Source: Pseudomonas chlororaphis (GTDB taxonomy: Bacteria > Pseudomonadota > Gammaproteobacteria > Pseudomonadales > Pseudomonadaceae). Taken from it: DNA of 64,000 bases. The stretch covers positions 2,121,734 through 2,185,733 of the forward strand of contig CP011020.1 of assembly GCA_001023535.1 (NCBI GenBank), given 5' to 3'. The notes below the pieces were generated by a model, which was given only the letters and a program-made list of their open reading frames with translations, was not told the origin of the DNA and did no database searches. The position numbers were made by a program, and so were the translations under genes. This document shows positions 17,700 to 25,766 of this stretch, one piece after another (position 1 is the stretch's first letter; every line of letters begins with the position of its first letter).

Positions 17700-19352
17700 A
17701 TGGATACGATTAATGTGAGTGCAAACCGCGAGATGACGCGTGTACCTGATGAGCTACAGCCCGATGCAGCGCCACAGGTCTCCCACTCTCCCAACCTCGG
17801 CCCTACCGGGCTGGCGATGAGTAGCCGGCTTCAAGACCATTTCGAGGCTCACCTGGAGAGAGATGCCGACTCCGGCCACCCCCTTGCCTCGACCGCAAGC
17901 CCCCACAACAGGGAGCTGAACGCGATTCGCGATGACCGTGCCCAACGGTTAGAGGCGAAGGGCTATAACGTCCATGACATGGAGAAGGTGGAAAAAAACG
18001 CGGCCAGAGCCGACAGACTGTTTGCATCAATAAAGTCGGGGATGGGGGGGACGCCCTTTGCAGCGCTTACCGAGGCAGGTAATTTCAGTCCGTCCATCCT
18101 TCAGGTAGGGGGCCAGCATGCCAATACCGTACGCCAAGCGGCGATAGAGAACGCTATGTCATGCTTGTATGCCGGTATGGCTGATGCTGCCGGCAACAAG
18201 ATGATTGCAGGCCTCAAGCCGGGTTACTACCTTAAGCCCGATAGCCAAGCACTGCACCCGGCGCTTCAAGCGTCAGTGGCGCAAAAGCTGCTGGCATTGG
18301 ACAAAGGCCCATTGCGCAACGCCTTCGACGAAGCCAATAAGTGGCTTGTCGGGTTTGCCGTCCGTAATACCGCGATGTACGCATCGACGCTGGCCATGAC
18401 GGCTGCCGGCCGAGAGGAGCTGGATGCCATCCTGCAGCCCGCCCTACGCCCCGTCACGGCTATCCTCGTGGGCATCGCAATTGAGCATTACGCTGTGAGC
18501 CGCGATCGCACGAACCACTTGGCCGAGCCAGCAATGCTCTATGGTCGTCGAGATGCTGTACCGCAGGGGCAGCCTCATAAGCCTCTTGATCAAGAGACCG
18601 AATGGCTGGATGACTTCGAGACTTTAAAGGATCTCGATGCCACTGCCCTGGTCAAGATGGTCTCCGCGCGGCTTGGTGAAGGCTCGGCTACAGCTCTGAA
18701 TGCGATCATCAGCGGCGATGCCCTGAAAGAGATCCTGGACCCGGTCAGTGTCCTGGGAAATGGCCTCCTGACTGGGGGATTTTCTGCGATGGGCGCGGCT
18801 ACAACCGCCACGGCCAACTTGGCCAAATCCAGGCAACTAGGGGCAATGGCCGCTACCGCTGCCTCGGAGGGGGTAAAAAACGTATTGGGTACACTGGCTT
18901 TCGGGCTGTGGGCAGCCGGCGCCTCGCTAGGTGGCTCACTACCGAAAAAAGCCACCGAGGCTGTCGATGCCCATGTACCCAAAGCAGTAGAAGGGAGCGC
19001 AGATGCCGTGGGCAGAGTGGCCGTCAAAGGCGGTGAGCTTGCACTCAAGACATCGCTCAGCGGCGCCAAGTTTGCCAAAGAGGTCGCTGTTTCAGGGGCC
19101 AGCCACACCAAAAGTGCAGTTCAAGCGGCAGGGGATGGCGTCATCAGCGCCGCTGGCGTCATTGGCTCCACCTCCCAATCGGCCTGGGACAAAAGCATTG
19201 GAGCGCTGAGGCAACGCACGGTGGCCTCCTCCCAAGGCCCAGCCGTTCAAGGTCAGAACATACCCCTGCAGCCGCTCACCGCTGCGCAGACCCCAGCAAC
19301 GTCCTCAGCGCCCACACGCCCCGCCGCCCAGGATGATGGAGACATTGTGTAA
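17700..19352 (+). CDS. candidate type III secretion effector (orphan, 550 aa)
   Basis: I do not recognise the family. AGAGGG lies 7 nt before ATG 17700; a longer frame from 17418 would run across the hrp box and is rejected. The N-terminus has no Sec signal, is polar and Ser/Pro-rich, and has Ile at position 4, as in many effectors, although Asp at position 2 is unusual. Residues 65-120 are charged helix; hydrophobic stretches occur at about 251-265, 350-372 and 394-412; residues 430-500 are Ala/Lys/Val/Ser-rich; the last 45 residues are Gln/Pro/Ser/Thr-rich. Codon choice and GC look less biased than in the neighbours, which suggests transfer. No chaperone or secretion genes are nearby. Effector status is inferred mainly from the hrp box. 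Confidence 0.6.
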   Translation: MDTINVSANREMTRVPDELQPDAAPQVSHSPNLGPTGLAMSSRLQDHFEAHLERDADSGHPLASTASPHNRELNAIRDDRAQRLEAKGYNVHDMEKVEKNAARADRLFASIKSGMGGTPFAALTEAGNFSPSILQVGGQHANTVRQAAIENAMSCLYAGMADAAGNKMIAGLKPGYYLKPDSQALHPALQASVAQKLLALDKGPLRNAFDEANKWLVGFAVRNTAMYASTLAMTAAGREELDAILQPALRPVTAILVGIAIEHYAVSRDRTNHLAEPAMLYGRRDAVPQGQPHKPLDQETEWLDDFETLKDLDATALVKMVSARLGEGSATALNAIISGDALKEILDPVSVLGNGLLTGGFSAMGAATTATANLAKSRQLGAMAATAASEGVKNVLGTLAFGLWAAGASLGGSLPKKATEAVDAHVPKAVEGSADAVGRVAVKGGELALKTSLSGAKFAKEVAVSGASHTKSAVQAAGDGVISAAGVIGSTSQSAWDKSIGALRQRTVASSQGPAVQGQNIPLQPLTAAQTPATSSAPTRPAAQDDGDIV

Positions 19353-19466
19353 GGCCCGCTGGCGTCTTTAGTTCCGAGGGGAAAGCACGGATATGGACCG
19401 CCTCGGCTTGGCGCGAACAGGGTCGTTTGGTTCATATCCGCTTTTTTCCAAACACCAAAAACCACG

Positions 19467-19499
19467 AACCCCTGACTTTCTCTAGGAAAATCAGGGGTT
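19467..19499 (-). terminator. terminator of tRNA-Ser
   Basis: On the minus strand AACCCCTGA and TCAGGGGTT form a 9-bp stem just downstream of the tRNA 3' end, followed by CGTGGTTTTTGG. It is a plausible Rho-independent terminator for the tRNA transcript and may also stop the effector transcript from the other side. Confidence 0.65.
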
Positions 19500-19514
19500 T
19501 GTGTTTTCAGAATG

Positions 19515-19604
19515 TGGCGGTGAAGGAGAGATTCGAACTCTCGATACAGTTTCCTGTATACACACTTTCCAGGCGTGCTCCTTAAGCCACTCGGACACTT
19601 CACC
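19515..19604 (-). tRNA. tRNA-Ser (anticodon GGA)
   Basis: 90 nt on the minus strand. The 5' GGTGAAG acceptor arm pairs with CTTCACC before discriminator G and an encoded CCA. The anticodon loop is CTGGAAA (GGA, reads UCC/UCU), and there is a long variable arm (TATACAGGAAACTGTA) and a T arm GAGAGTTCGAATCTCTC, all typical of class II serine tRNA. Its 3' end points towards the candidate effector gene, the side at which integrating elements usually insert. Confidence 0.96.
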
Positions 19605-19641
19605 GTATCTCGGCAAACTGTTCAGTCTGTCGAGGCGCGCT

Positions 19642-19670
19642 AATGTAGTCGAAAGGCTTTCCGATGGCAA
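19642..19670 (-). promoter_or_regulatory. sigma-70 promoter of tRNA-Ser
   Basis: On the minus strand TTGCCA (-35), a 17-nt spacer and TACATT (-10) are followed by a GC-rich discriminator, AGCGCG, about 35 nt before the tRNA. A GC-rich discriminator is typical of stringently controlled stable-RNA promoters. The rest of 19605-19911 has no gene. Confidence 0.6.
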
Positions 19671-19911
19671 AGGTTTTTTTCAGAATTTTCATGCGGTTAA
19701 GGTGTTCGGGCATTTCAAACGCGTCGGAACATGGCAAACCGGCCAATCTCCGGGTGTGCGTGGGGACGAGGCCAGGGATGAAGGTAAGGCCGGATGGGCA
19801 GGCCAGACGGTTTGTCGATGTCAGGGCTGACCGGTGAGTCAGTCACGGCGCTTTACCTGGCATGCGGCGGTGGGTAACGTCTGCCTCACTTCTCTTACAA
19901 GGAATAGCGTG

Positions 19912-20601
19912 ATGAGCGACCTGATTGGCTACCATCTCGAAGACGGTATCGCGACCCTGACCTTGAACAACGGCAAGGTGAATGCCATCTCGCCCGATGT
20001 GATTGTCGCGCTCAACGCTGCGCTGGACCAGGCGACGGCGGATCGGGCGGTGGTGATCATCACCGGGCAACCGGGGATCCTGTCCGGTGGCTATGACCTG
20101 AAGGTCATGACGGCCGGCCCTCAGCAAGCGGTGAGCCTGGTCACGGCCGGCTCGACGCTGGCCCGTCGCCTGTTGTCGCACCCCTTCCCTGTCGTCGTCG
20201 CGTGCCCGGGGCATGCCGTGGCCAAGGGCGCGTTCCTGCTGCTGTCGGCGGACTACCGCATTGGCGTGGACGGACCGTTCAGCATCGGCCTGAATGAAGT
20301 GCAGATCGGCATGACCATGCACCACGCCGGTATCGAGCTGGCCCGTGACCGCTTGCGCAAGTCGGCCTTTCACCGCTCGGTGATCAACGCCGAGATGTTC
20401 AACCCGCAGGACGCAGTGGGTGCGGGCTTCCTCGACAAGGTGGTGTCGGCGCAGGAACTGCAAGAAGCCGCGCTGGAGGCGGCGCGTCAGTTGAAGAAAC
20501 TCAACATGACCGCCCACAAGAACACCAAGTTGAAGGTGCGCAAGGCGCTGTTGGAGACACTGGACAGTGCGATCCTGCAGGATCAGGAACACTTGGGTTA
20601 A
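19912..20601 (+). CDS. crotonase/enoyl-CoA hydratase-isomerase family protein
   Basis: 229 residues with the crotonase fold. LSGGYDLKVM (about 58-67) corresponds to the first oxyanion-hole loop and the AKGAFLLLSADYRIG block (about 105-120) to the second. The Glu that most hydratases carry in GGGCELA is replaced by hydrophobic residues in KGAFLLL, while the second Glu (GLNEVQIGM) remains, so a classic hydratase reaction is doubtful; hydrolase, isomerase or decarboxylase activity is possible. AAGGA lies 8 nt before ATG 19912. The gene stands alone. Confidence 0.85.
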   Translation: MSDLIGYHLEDGIATLTLNNGKVNAISPDVIVALNAALDQATADRAVVIITGQPGILSGGYDLKVMTAGPQQAVSLVTAGSTLARRLLSHPFPVVVACPGHAVAKGAFLLLSADYRIGVDGPFSIGLNEVQIGMTMHHAGIELARDRLRKSAFHRSVINAEMFNPQDAVGAGFLDKVVSAQELQEAALEAARQLKKLNMTAHKNTKLKVRKALLETLDSAILQDQEHLG

Positions 20602-20610
20602 CCCCTTCCA

Positions 20611-20666
20611 CCAGCCAACATGGCTGGATCAACCCCGTGGCGAAGGATCATGCGCCTTCGCCACGG
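20611..20666. repeat. two tandem hairpins 3' of the crotonase gene
   Basis: CCAGCC/GGCTGG at 20611-20627 and a perfect 12-bp stem CCGTGGCGAAGG/CCTTCGCCACGG at 20635-20666. The second resembles the Pseudomonas REP stem (GTGGCGA). They may act as terminator or mRNA 3' protection for the crotonase transcript. Confidence 0.5.
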
Positions 20667-20849
20667 TCCTCTGTCGACTTTTCCCACCTGCCCTGTTTAA
20701 AAATCAGCGACCGGCTTAGCCTGTTTCCGCCATGCCTTCGGGGAGCGTTCCCCGTGAACGTCGTCCATCTCCTACCTCTATAGGGACAATTGCCGAAAAC
20801 AGTGCACAACCGTACACTGCGCCCACTTTTGTCGCAACAGGGCCTGTAG

Positions 20850-21572
20850 ATGCTGTTTGTACTGCGTATGTTGTTGATGGGACTGCATTTTGTCCTGGCA
20901 GGTGTGCTGGGGTTGATCCTTGGTATCTGCCGGCCGTTCAACCCGGACAACAGCCGTCTGTGCGCCCGGCTGTACGCGCTGCCGGCGATGTGGATCCTGC
21001 GCCTGCGGGTCAGGGCCGACGTCACCTCGTTGATGGATAAACCCCCGAGCTGCGTGATCATCGCCAATCATCAATCCAACTATGACCTGTTCGTGTTCGG
21101 CAACGTGGTGCCGTACCGTACCGTGTGCATTGGCAAGAAGAGCCTGAAGTGGGTGCCGCTGTTCGGGCAGTTGTTCTGGTTGGCCGGCAACGTGTTGATC
21201 GACCGTGGCAATGCCATCAGGGCACGCCGGGCGATGCTGACCACCACCCATACGCTGCAACATGAGGACACCTCGATCTGGGTGTTCCCGGAAGGCACAC
21301 GCAACCTCGGGGCCGACCTGCTGCCGTTCAAGAAAGGCGCCTTTCAGATGGCCATCGCGGCCGGGGTGCCGATTATCCCGGTGTGCGTGAGCAACTACGT
21401 CAAGCACATGCACCTCAATCGCTGGCGCAGCGGTGATATTTTCATACGCTCATTACCGGCAATTCCTACAGCCGGGCTGAGCATGGATGACATGCCCCAG
21501 CTCATCGCCCAGTGCCGTGAACAGATGCGCGAGTGCATCGCCTCGCTGGACCGGCAAGCGCAAACCGCTTGA
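20850..21572 (+). CDS. plsC: 1-acyl-sn-glycerol-3-phosphate acyltransferase
   Basis: 240 residues. An N-terminal membrane anchor (LFVLRMLLMGLHFVLAGVLGLILG) precedes the acyltransferase domain. The catalytic NHQSNYD (NHx4D, about residues 72-78) and the substrate-binding FPEGTRN (about 148) are both present. It acylates lysophosphatidic acid to phosphatidic acid at the inner membrane. Length and motif spacing match the PlsC family. The gene is single, with a strong terminator directly after its stop. Confidence 0.9.
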   Translation: MLFVLRMLLMGLHFVLAGVLGLILGICRPFNPDNSRLCARLYALPAMWILRLRVRADVTSLMDKPPSCVIIANHQSNYDLFVFGNVVPYRTVCIGKKSLKWVPLFGQLFWLAGNVLIDRGNAIRARRAMLTTTHTLQHEDTSIWVFPEGTRNLGADLLPFKKGAFQMAIAAGVPIIPVCVSNYVKHMHLNRWRSGDIFIRSLPAIPTAGLSMDDMPQLIAQCREQMRECIASLDRQAQTA

Positions 21573-21577
21573 GTGCA

Positions 21578-21604
21578 AACCCGCCTGATGGCGGGTTTTC
21601 TTTT
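21578..21604 (+). terminator. Rho-independent terminator of plsC
   Basis: AACCCGCC, loop TGAT, GGCGGGTT, then TTTCTTTT. An 8-bp perfect stem with a T-tract starts 5 bp after the plsC stop codon. Confidence 0.9.
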
Positions 21605-21705
21605 GCCCGCGGAAACTCGGCAGATTTTGCTGACTCTCAAATGACAGCGCACGCTAAGCTGGACGTTGCGTGCCACTGCCATTTTCCAAGAAGTGAACCA
21701 TCACC

Positions 21706-22677
21706 ATGGGTAGAGTCGTTGCTGCTGCGGTATACAGCGCCGGTAAGAAAGTCACCAATATCACCCTCGACGAAGGCAGCGCCTGGGCTGCGAAACCTGG
21801 CCATTTTGTCTGGATCGGTCTGGAAGAACCCAGCGCCCAGGAGCTGAACAACTTGCAACGCCAGTTCAACCTGCACGAACTGGCCATTGAAGATGCGATG
21901 GAAAAGCACAGCCGCCCCAAGCTGGAAACCTTCGGCGATGCCCTGTTCATCGTGACCTATTCGCCGATTCGCAAGGACGGCAAGTTGCAGTTCATCGAGA
22001 CGCATATCTTTGCCGGCAAGGGCTACATCATCACCGCCCGCAACGGCCACTCGGCATCCTACGCCCACGTCCGACAACGCTGTGAGGCGCGTCCACTTCT
22101 GCTGGAGCACGGGGAAGATTTCGTGCTCTACGCCATCCTCGATTTCGTGATTGAAAACTACCAGCCGATGGGCGAAGCCATTCATGCCGAGATCGATGAA
22201 CTGGAGCACCACGTGCTGTGCAGCGCCTTGAACGAGCGGGACATCCAGAATCTGCACAGCCTGCGCCGTGACGTGTTGCGCCTGCGTCGTTATGCGGCGC
22301 CGATGGTGGAGATCAGCGAAGAGTTGCAGAAGCTCAACTTCCCGTTCATCGACAAGAACATGCGCCCATACTTCCGCGACGTGCAGATTCACGTCACGCG
22401 GCAGATGGAGGACCTGACGACCCTGGCGGACATCGCCAGCCAGACCATCGAAGTCGGTGTACTGCTCGAGGCCTCACGCCAGAGCGTGGTCCAGCGCAAG
22501 TTCGCGGCGTGGGCGGCGATCCTGGCGTTTCCGACGGCGGTGGCCGGGATCTACGGGATGAATTTCCAGGACATGCCGGAGTTGAGCTGGCACTACGGCT
22601 ACTTCACGGTGCTGGGGGTGATTACCATTGGGTGCACGGCATTGTGGGCCAGCTTCAAGCGCTCGGGTTGGCTGTAG
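21706..22677 (+). CDS. corA: CorA family magnesium/cobalt transporter
   Basis: 323 residues. A large N-terminal cytoplasmic domain with a long helical stretch (about 140-260, including FVIENYQPMGEAIHAEIDELEHH) is followed by two C-terminal membrane segments (AAWAAILAFPTAVAGIYG and YFTVLGVITIGCTALWASF). The selectivity motif YGMNF lies between them, as required for the CorA pore, and the protein ends in a basic tail. It works as a homopentamer and imports Mg2+ (also Co2+/Ni2+). It is a single gene with convergent downstream neighbour. Confidence 0.92.
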   Translation: MGRVVAAAVYSAGKKVTNITLDEGSAWAAKPGHFVWIGLEEPSAQELNNLQRQFNLHELAIEDAMEKHSRPKLETFGDALFIVTYSPIRKDGKLQFIETHIFAGKGYIITARNGHSASYAHVRQRCEARPLLLEHGEDFVLYAILDFVIENYQPMGEAIHAEIDELEHHVLCSALNERDIQNLHSLRRDVLRLRRYAAPMVEISEELQKLNFPFIDKNMRPYFRDVQIHVTRQMEDLTTLADIASQTIEVGVLLEASRQSVVQRKFAAWAAILAFPTAVAGIYGMNFQDMPELSWHYGYFTVLGVITIGCTALWASFKRSGWL

Positions 22678-22730
22678 CGGTTCAGCCCGCGGCGCGGGGA
22701 TTGGGCCGACCTCTTCGCGAGCAGGCTCAC

Positions 22731-22759
22731 TGCCACAGTGACTGGGGGTCACTGTGGCA
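22731..22759. terminator. 12-bp hairpin between convergent genes, next to a REP half
   Basis: TGCCACAGTGAC and GTCACTGTGGCA form a perfect 12-bp stem with a TGGGG loop between corA (ending 22677) and the amidotransferase gene (ending 22780). A single REP-like half (CTTCGCGAGCAGGCTCAC) precedes it. It is probably a bidirectional transcription barrier, although no T-tract follows. Confidence 0.5.
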
Positions 22760-22779
22760 CTTGGGTCAGCCCAATGGCA

Positions 22780-23511
22780 TCAACCCTGGGTCGCGGCCTC
22801 GGGCTTGTGGGCAACGAAGCGCATCATCCACTCCGCCACGGTCGTGCCATGGTGCTCCTGGTCGAGGCTGGCCACGCCCTGGCTGTAGACCTGCTCGCCC
22901 AGGTGCTGCTGCCGAAGCTCCAGCAAGGCGCGGGAGTAATCGTGGATGAATTCCGGATGCCCCTGGAAGCACAGCACCTGGTCGTTGATGTGGTAGGCGG
23001 CGTACGGGCAGAAATCGCTCGAAGCGATCACCGTGGCGTTTTCGGGCAATTCGGTGACCTGGTCCTGGTGGCTGATCAGCAGCGTCAGTTCTTCTTTCAC
23101 CGGGCTCATCCACGGCGCCTTGGCGGCGAGTTTGTAGCGATGGGTGCCGACACCCCAGCCCTGGGTGGCGCGCTCGGTCTTGCCGCCCAGCAGCAAGGCC
23201 AGCAATTGATGACCAAAGCACACGCCGAGCAGCTTGTCGCCCCGCTGGTAGCGGTCCAGCAGGTAGGTCTTGAGGGTTTGAATCCAAGGGTCGGTGCCAA
23301 AGGAGTCGGCCTTGCTGCCGGTCACCAAATAAGCGTCGAACTGTTCGCTATCGTCGGGGTAATGCCCCTCCATCACGTTGTACACGATAAATTGCGCCGC
23401 GATGGGCTGCTGTGAAAACAGCCGCTGGAACATCTGCCCGTACCCCTGATATTGGTCGACCAGTTCCGGACGCAGGATATCGGTTTCCAGAATGCAGATG
23501 CGTAACGACAT
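22780..23511 (-). CDS. class I glutamine amidotransferase
   Basis: 243 residues, a stand-alone GATase1 domain. The nucleophile elbow GVCFGHQLLALLLGG has the catalytic Cys at about residue 97, and the catalytic His-x-Glu is in QGHPEF near 180. Such single-domain proteins include gamma-glutamyl-polyamine hydrolase-like and GMP synthase-like amidotransferases; the acceptor is not evident. ATG 23511 starts MSLRICILETD, the usual N-terminus; the frame upstream lacks homology. It is not in an obvious operon. Confidence 0.87.
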   Translation of the reverse strand: MSLRICILETDILRPELVDQYQGYGQMFQRLFSQQPIAAQFIVYNVMEGHYPDDSEQFDAYLVTGSKADSFGTDPWIQTLKTYLLDRYQRGDKLLGVCFGHQLLALLLGGKTERATQGWGVGTHRYKLAAKAPWMSPVKEELTLLISHQDQVTELPENATVIASSDFCPYAAYHINDQVLCFQGHPEFIHDYSRALLELRQQHLGEQVYSQGVASLDQEHHGTTVAEWMMRFVAHKPEAATQG

Positions 23512-23597
23512 AAAAAATACCTGACACGTGATGGGAATATTGCACACCCCAGAGCCTGCCCTGAAACACGGTCCCAAGGCAAGCCCCTCACGGCGTC

Positions 23598-25742
23598 TCA
23601 GAACAGTTCCTGGCGAGCGGCTTTTTCCAACAGCAAGGCCGGCGGCGAGAAGCGTTCACCGTACTGCTCGGCGAGGTATTGGGCGCGAGCGACGAAATCC
23701 GGCAAGCCGTACTGATTGATGAACTGCAAGGCGCCACCGGTCCAGGCCGCAAAGCCGATGCCGAAGATCGAGCCGACGTTGGCATCGGCGGTCGACGTGA
23801 GCACACCTTCCTCCACGCAACGCACGGTTTCCAAGGCTTGGATAAACAGCAGGCGATCGCGGACATCCTGCGGTGAAATCTGCCCGTCGGCTTGCTCGAA
23901 GCGGCTCTTGAGACCCGGCCAGAGATGCTTCGACCCGGTGGTCGGGTAATCATAGAAACCACCGCCCGCGGCCTTGCCCGGTCGCTTGTATTCGTTGAGC
24001 AGTACGTCGATCACGGCGAAGGCCGGGTGTTCGCTCGGTGCTGTCCCTTCGGCCTGCAGGTCCTTGGCGGTTTGCACGCGGATATGGTTCATCAGGCTGA
24101 GGGACACTTCGTCAGCGATCGCCAGGGGACCGACCGGCATTCCGGCCTTGCGCGCCTCGGTCTCGATCATCGGCGCGCTCACACCTTCGCCGAGCATGGC
24201 GATGCCCTCGCTGGTATAGGTGCCGAACACCCGGGAGGTAAAGAAGCCGCGGCTGTCGTTGACCACTATCGGCGTCTTGTTGATCTGCAGGACAAAGTCG
24301 AAGGCCCGCGCCAAGGTTTCATCGCCGGTGCGTGCCCCCTTGATGATCTCCACCAGGGGCATTTTCTCCACCGGGCTGAAGAAATGCAGGCCGATGAACC
24401 GGCTCGGGTCAGGCACCGCCGTGGCCAGGCCGGTGATGGGCAAGGTCGAGGTGTTGGAAGCGATCACCGCCTCAGGCCCCGCCACGGCCTGGGCGGCCGC
24501 CGACACCTGAGCCTTCAAGGCGCGGTCCTCGAACACCGCCTCGATGATCAGGTCGCAACCGGCCAGGTCCGCGTCGCTGCCGGTGGCATGGATCCGCGCC
24601 AGCGTGGCGTCGCGCTGCTCGACAGTGAGCTGGCCGCGGGCGATCTTCTTGTCCAGCAGCGCCGCCGAACGGGCCTTGCCCTTTTGCGCTGCGGCCAGGT
24701 CGACATCCTTGAGCACCACGTCGATACCGGCCACGGCGCTGACGTAGGCAATGCCGGCGCCCATCATGCCGGCCCCCAGGACGCCAACTTTCTTCGTCAG
24801 AGACTGCGCAAAACCGTGTGGGCGAGAGCCGCCAGCCTTGATCTCGTTGAGCTGGAACCAGAAGGTCCCGATCAGGTTCTTGGCCACCTGGCCGGTGACC
24901 AATTCAGTGAAATAGCGGGTTTCGATCAGGTGAGCGGTGTTGAAATCCACCTGAGCGCCTTCCACGGCCGCGCAGAGTATCTTCTCCGGCGCGGGCAGGC
25001 AGCCTTGGGTCTTGTTGCGCAGGATCGAAGGCATGATCGCCAGCATCTGCGCCATTTTTGGCTCGGTCGACGTGCCACCTGGGATCCGGTAGCCCTTCAC
25101 GTCCCATGGCTGGGCCACGCCGGGGTTGGCCAGGATCCAGGCCCGGGCCTTGGCCAACAGCTCGTCACGGTCTGCCGCCAGCGCGTCGATCAATCCTGCC
25201 TGCAACGCCTGTTGCGGGCGAACCTTCTTGCCTTCCAGCAGATACGGCAACGCCTGCTCCAGGCCGAGCAGGCGGACCATGCGCACCACCCCGCCGCCGC
25301 CCGGCAACAGGCCGAGGGTGACTTCCGGCAGGCCGATCTGCACCGACGGATGATCCAGCGCCACCCGATGATGGCAAGCCAGGCAGATCTCCCAACCACC
25401 CCCCAGCGCCGCGCCGTTGATCGCCGCCACTACCGGTTTGCCGAGGGTTTCCAGGGTGCGCAATTGCGCCTTGAGATCCAGGACGCTGGCGTAGAACGCC
25501 TGGGCCTCGGGCTTGCCGACCTTGACCAGCTCGTTGAGGTCGCCGCCAGCAAAAAAGGTCTTCTTGGCCGAGGTGATGATCACACCGGCGATTGACGCCT
25601 TCTCGGCGATCAGACGGGACAGGCAGGCCGCCATGGCCTCCCGGTACGCCGCATTCATGGTGTTGGCGCTCTGGCCCGGCAGGTCGAGGGTCAGGACGAC
25701 GATCCGGTCGGCGCCGGTTTCGTAACGGATGGCATCGGTCAT
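23598..25742 (-). CDS. bifunctional enoyl-CoA hydratase / 3-hydroxyacyl-CoA dehydrogenase (FadJ/FadB-like)
   Basis: 714 residues. The N-terminal crotonase domain (1-200) has FFAGGDLNEL, NGAALGGGWEICLACHHRVA (with hydratase Glu) and GLPEVTLGLLPGGGG (second Glu). The central NAD-binding domain starts KVGVLGAGMMGAGIAYVSA (about 318), with HFFSPVEKMPLVEI holding the catalytic His, followed by two C-terminal dehydrogenase domains. It performs two consecutive beta-oxidation steps on acyl-CoAs. The thiolase gene is 24 bp upstream on the same strand, forming the usual pair. Overall layout is nearer FadJ than FadB. Confidence 0.9.
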   Translation of the reverse strand: MTDAIRYETGADRIVVLTLDLPGQSANTMNAAYREAMAACLSRLIAEKASIAGVIITSAKKTFFAGGDLNELVKVGKPEAQAFYASVLDLKAQLRTLETLGKPVVAAINGAALGGGWEICLACHHRVALDHPSVQIGLPEVTLGLLPGGGGVVRMVRLLGLEQALPYLLEGKKVRPQQALQAGLIDALAADRDELLAKARAWILANPGVAQPWDVKGYRIPGGTSTEPKMAQMLAIMPSILRNKTQGCLPAPEKILCAAVEGAQVDFNTAHLIETRYFTELVTGQVAKNLIGTFWFQLNEIKAGGSRPHGFAQSLTKKVGVLGAGMMGAGIAYVSAVAGIDVVLKDVDLAAAQKGKARSAALLDKKIARGQLTVEQRDATLARIHATGSDADLAGCDLIIEAVFEDRALKAQVSAAAQAVAGPEAVIASNTSTLPITGLATAVPDPSRFIGLHFFSPVEKMPLVEIIKGARTGDETLARAFDFVLQINKTPIVVNDSRGFFTSRVFGTYTSEGIAMLGEGVSAPMIETEARKAGMPVGPLAIADEVSLSLMNHIRVQTAKDLQAEGTAPSEHPAFAVIDVLLNEYKRPGKAAGGGFYDYPTTGSKHLWPGLKSRFEQADGQISPQDVRDRLLFIQALETVRCVEEGVLTSTADANVGSIFGIGFAAWTGGALQFINQYGLPDFVARAQYLAEQYGERFSPPALLLEKAARQELF

Positions 25743-25766
25743 GAAAAGTGTTCCTTGAAGTCGGGC

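Noticed and set aside
17304..19515. Integrated prophage or integrase island at tRNA-Ser
   Set aside because: No integrase, recombinase or duplicated tRNA 3' sequence was seen in the interval; only a weak island-remnant idea remains.
23892..25595. 567-codon plus-strand frame opposite the FadJ-like gene
   Set aside because: A high-GC shadow: it lies fully antisense to a gene with clear domain motifs and its translation is Arg/Gln/His-rich with no family features.
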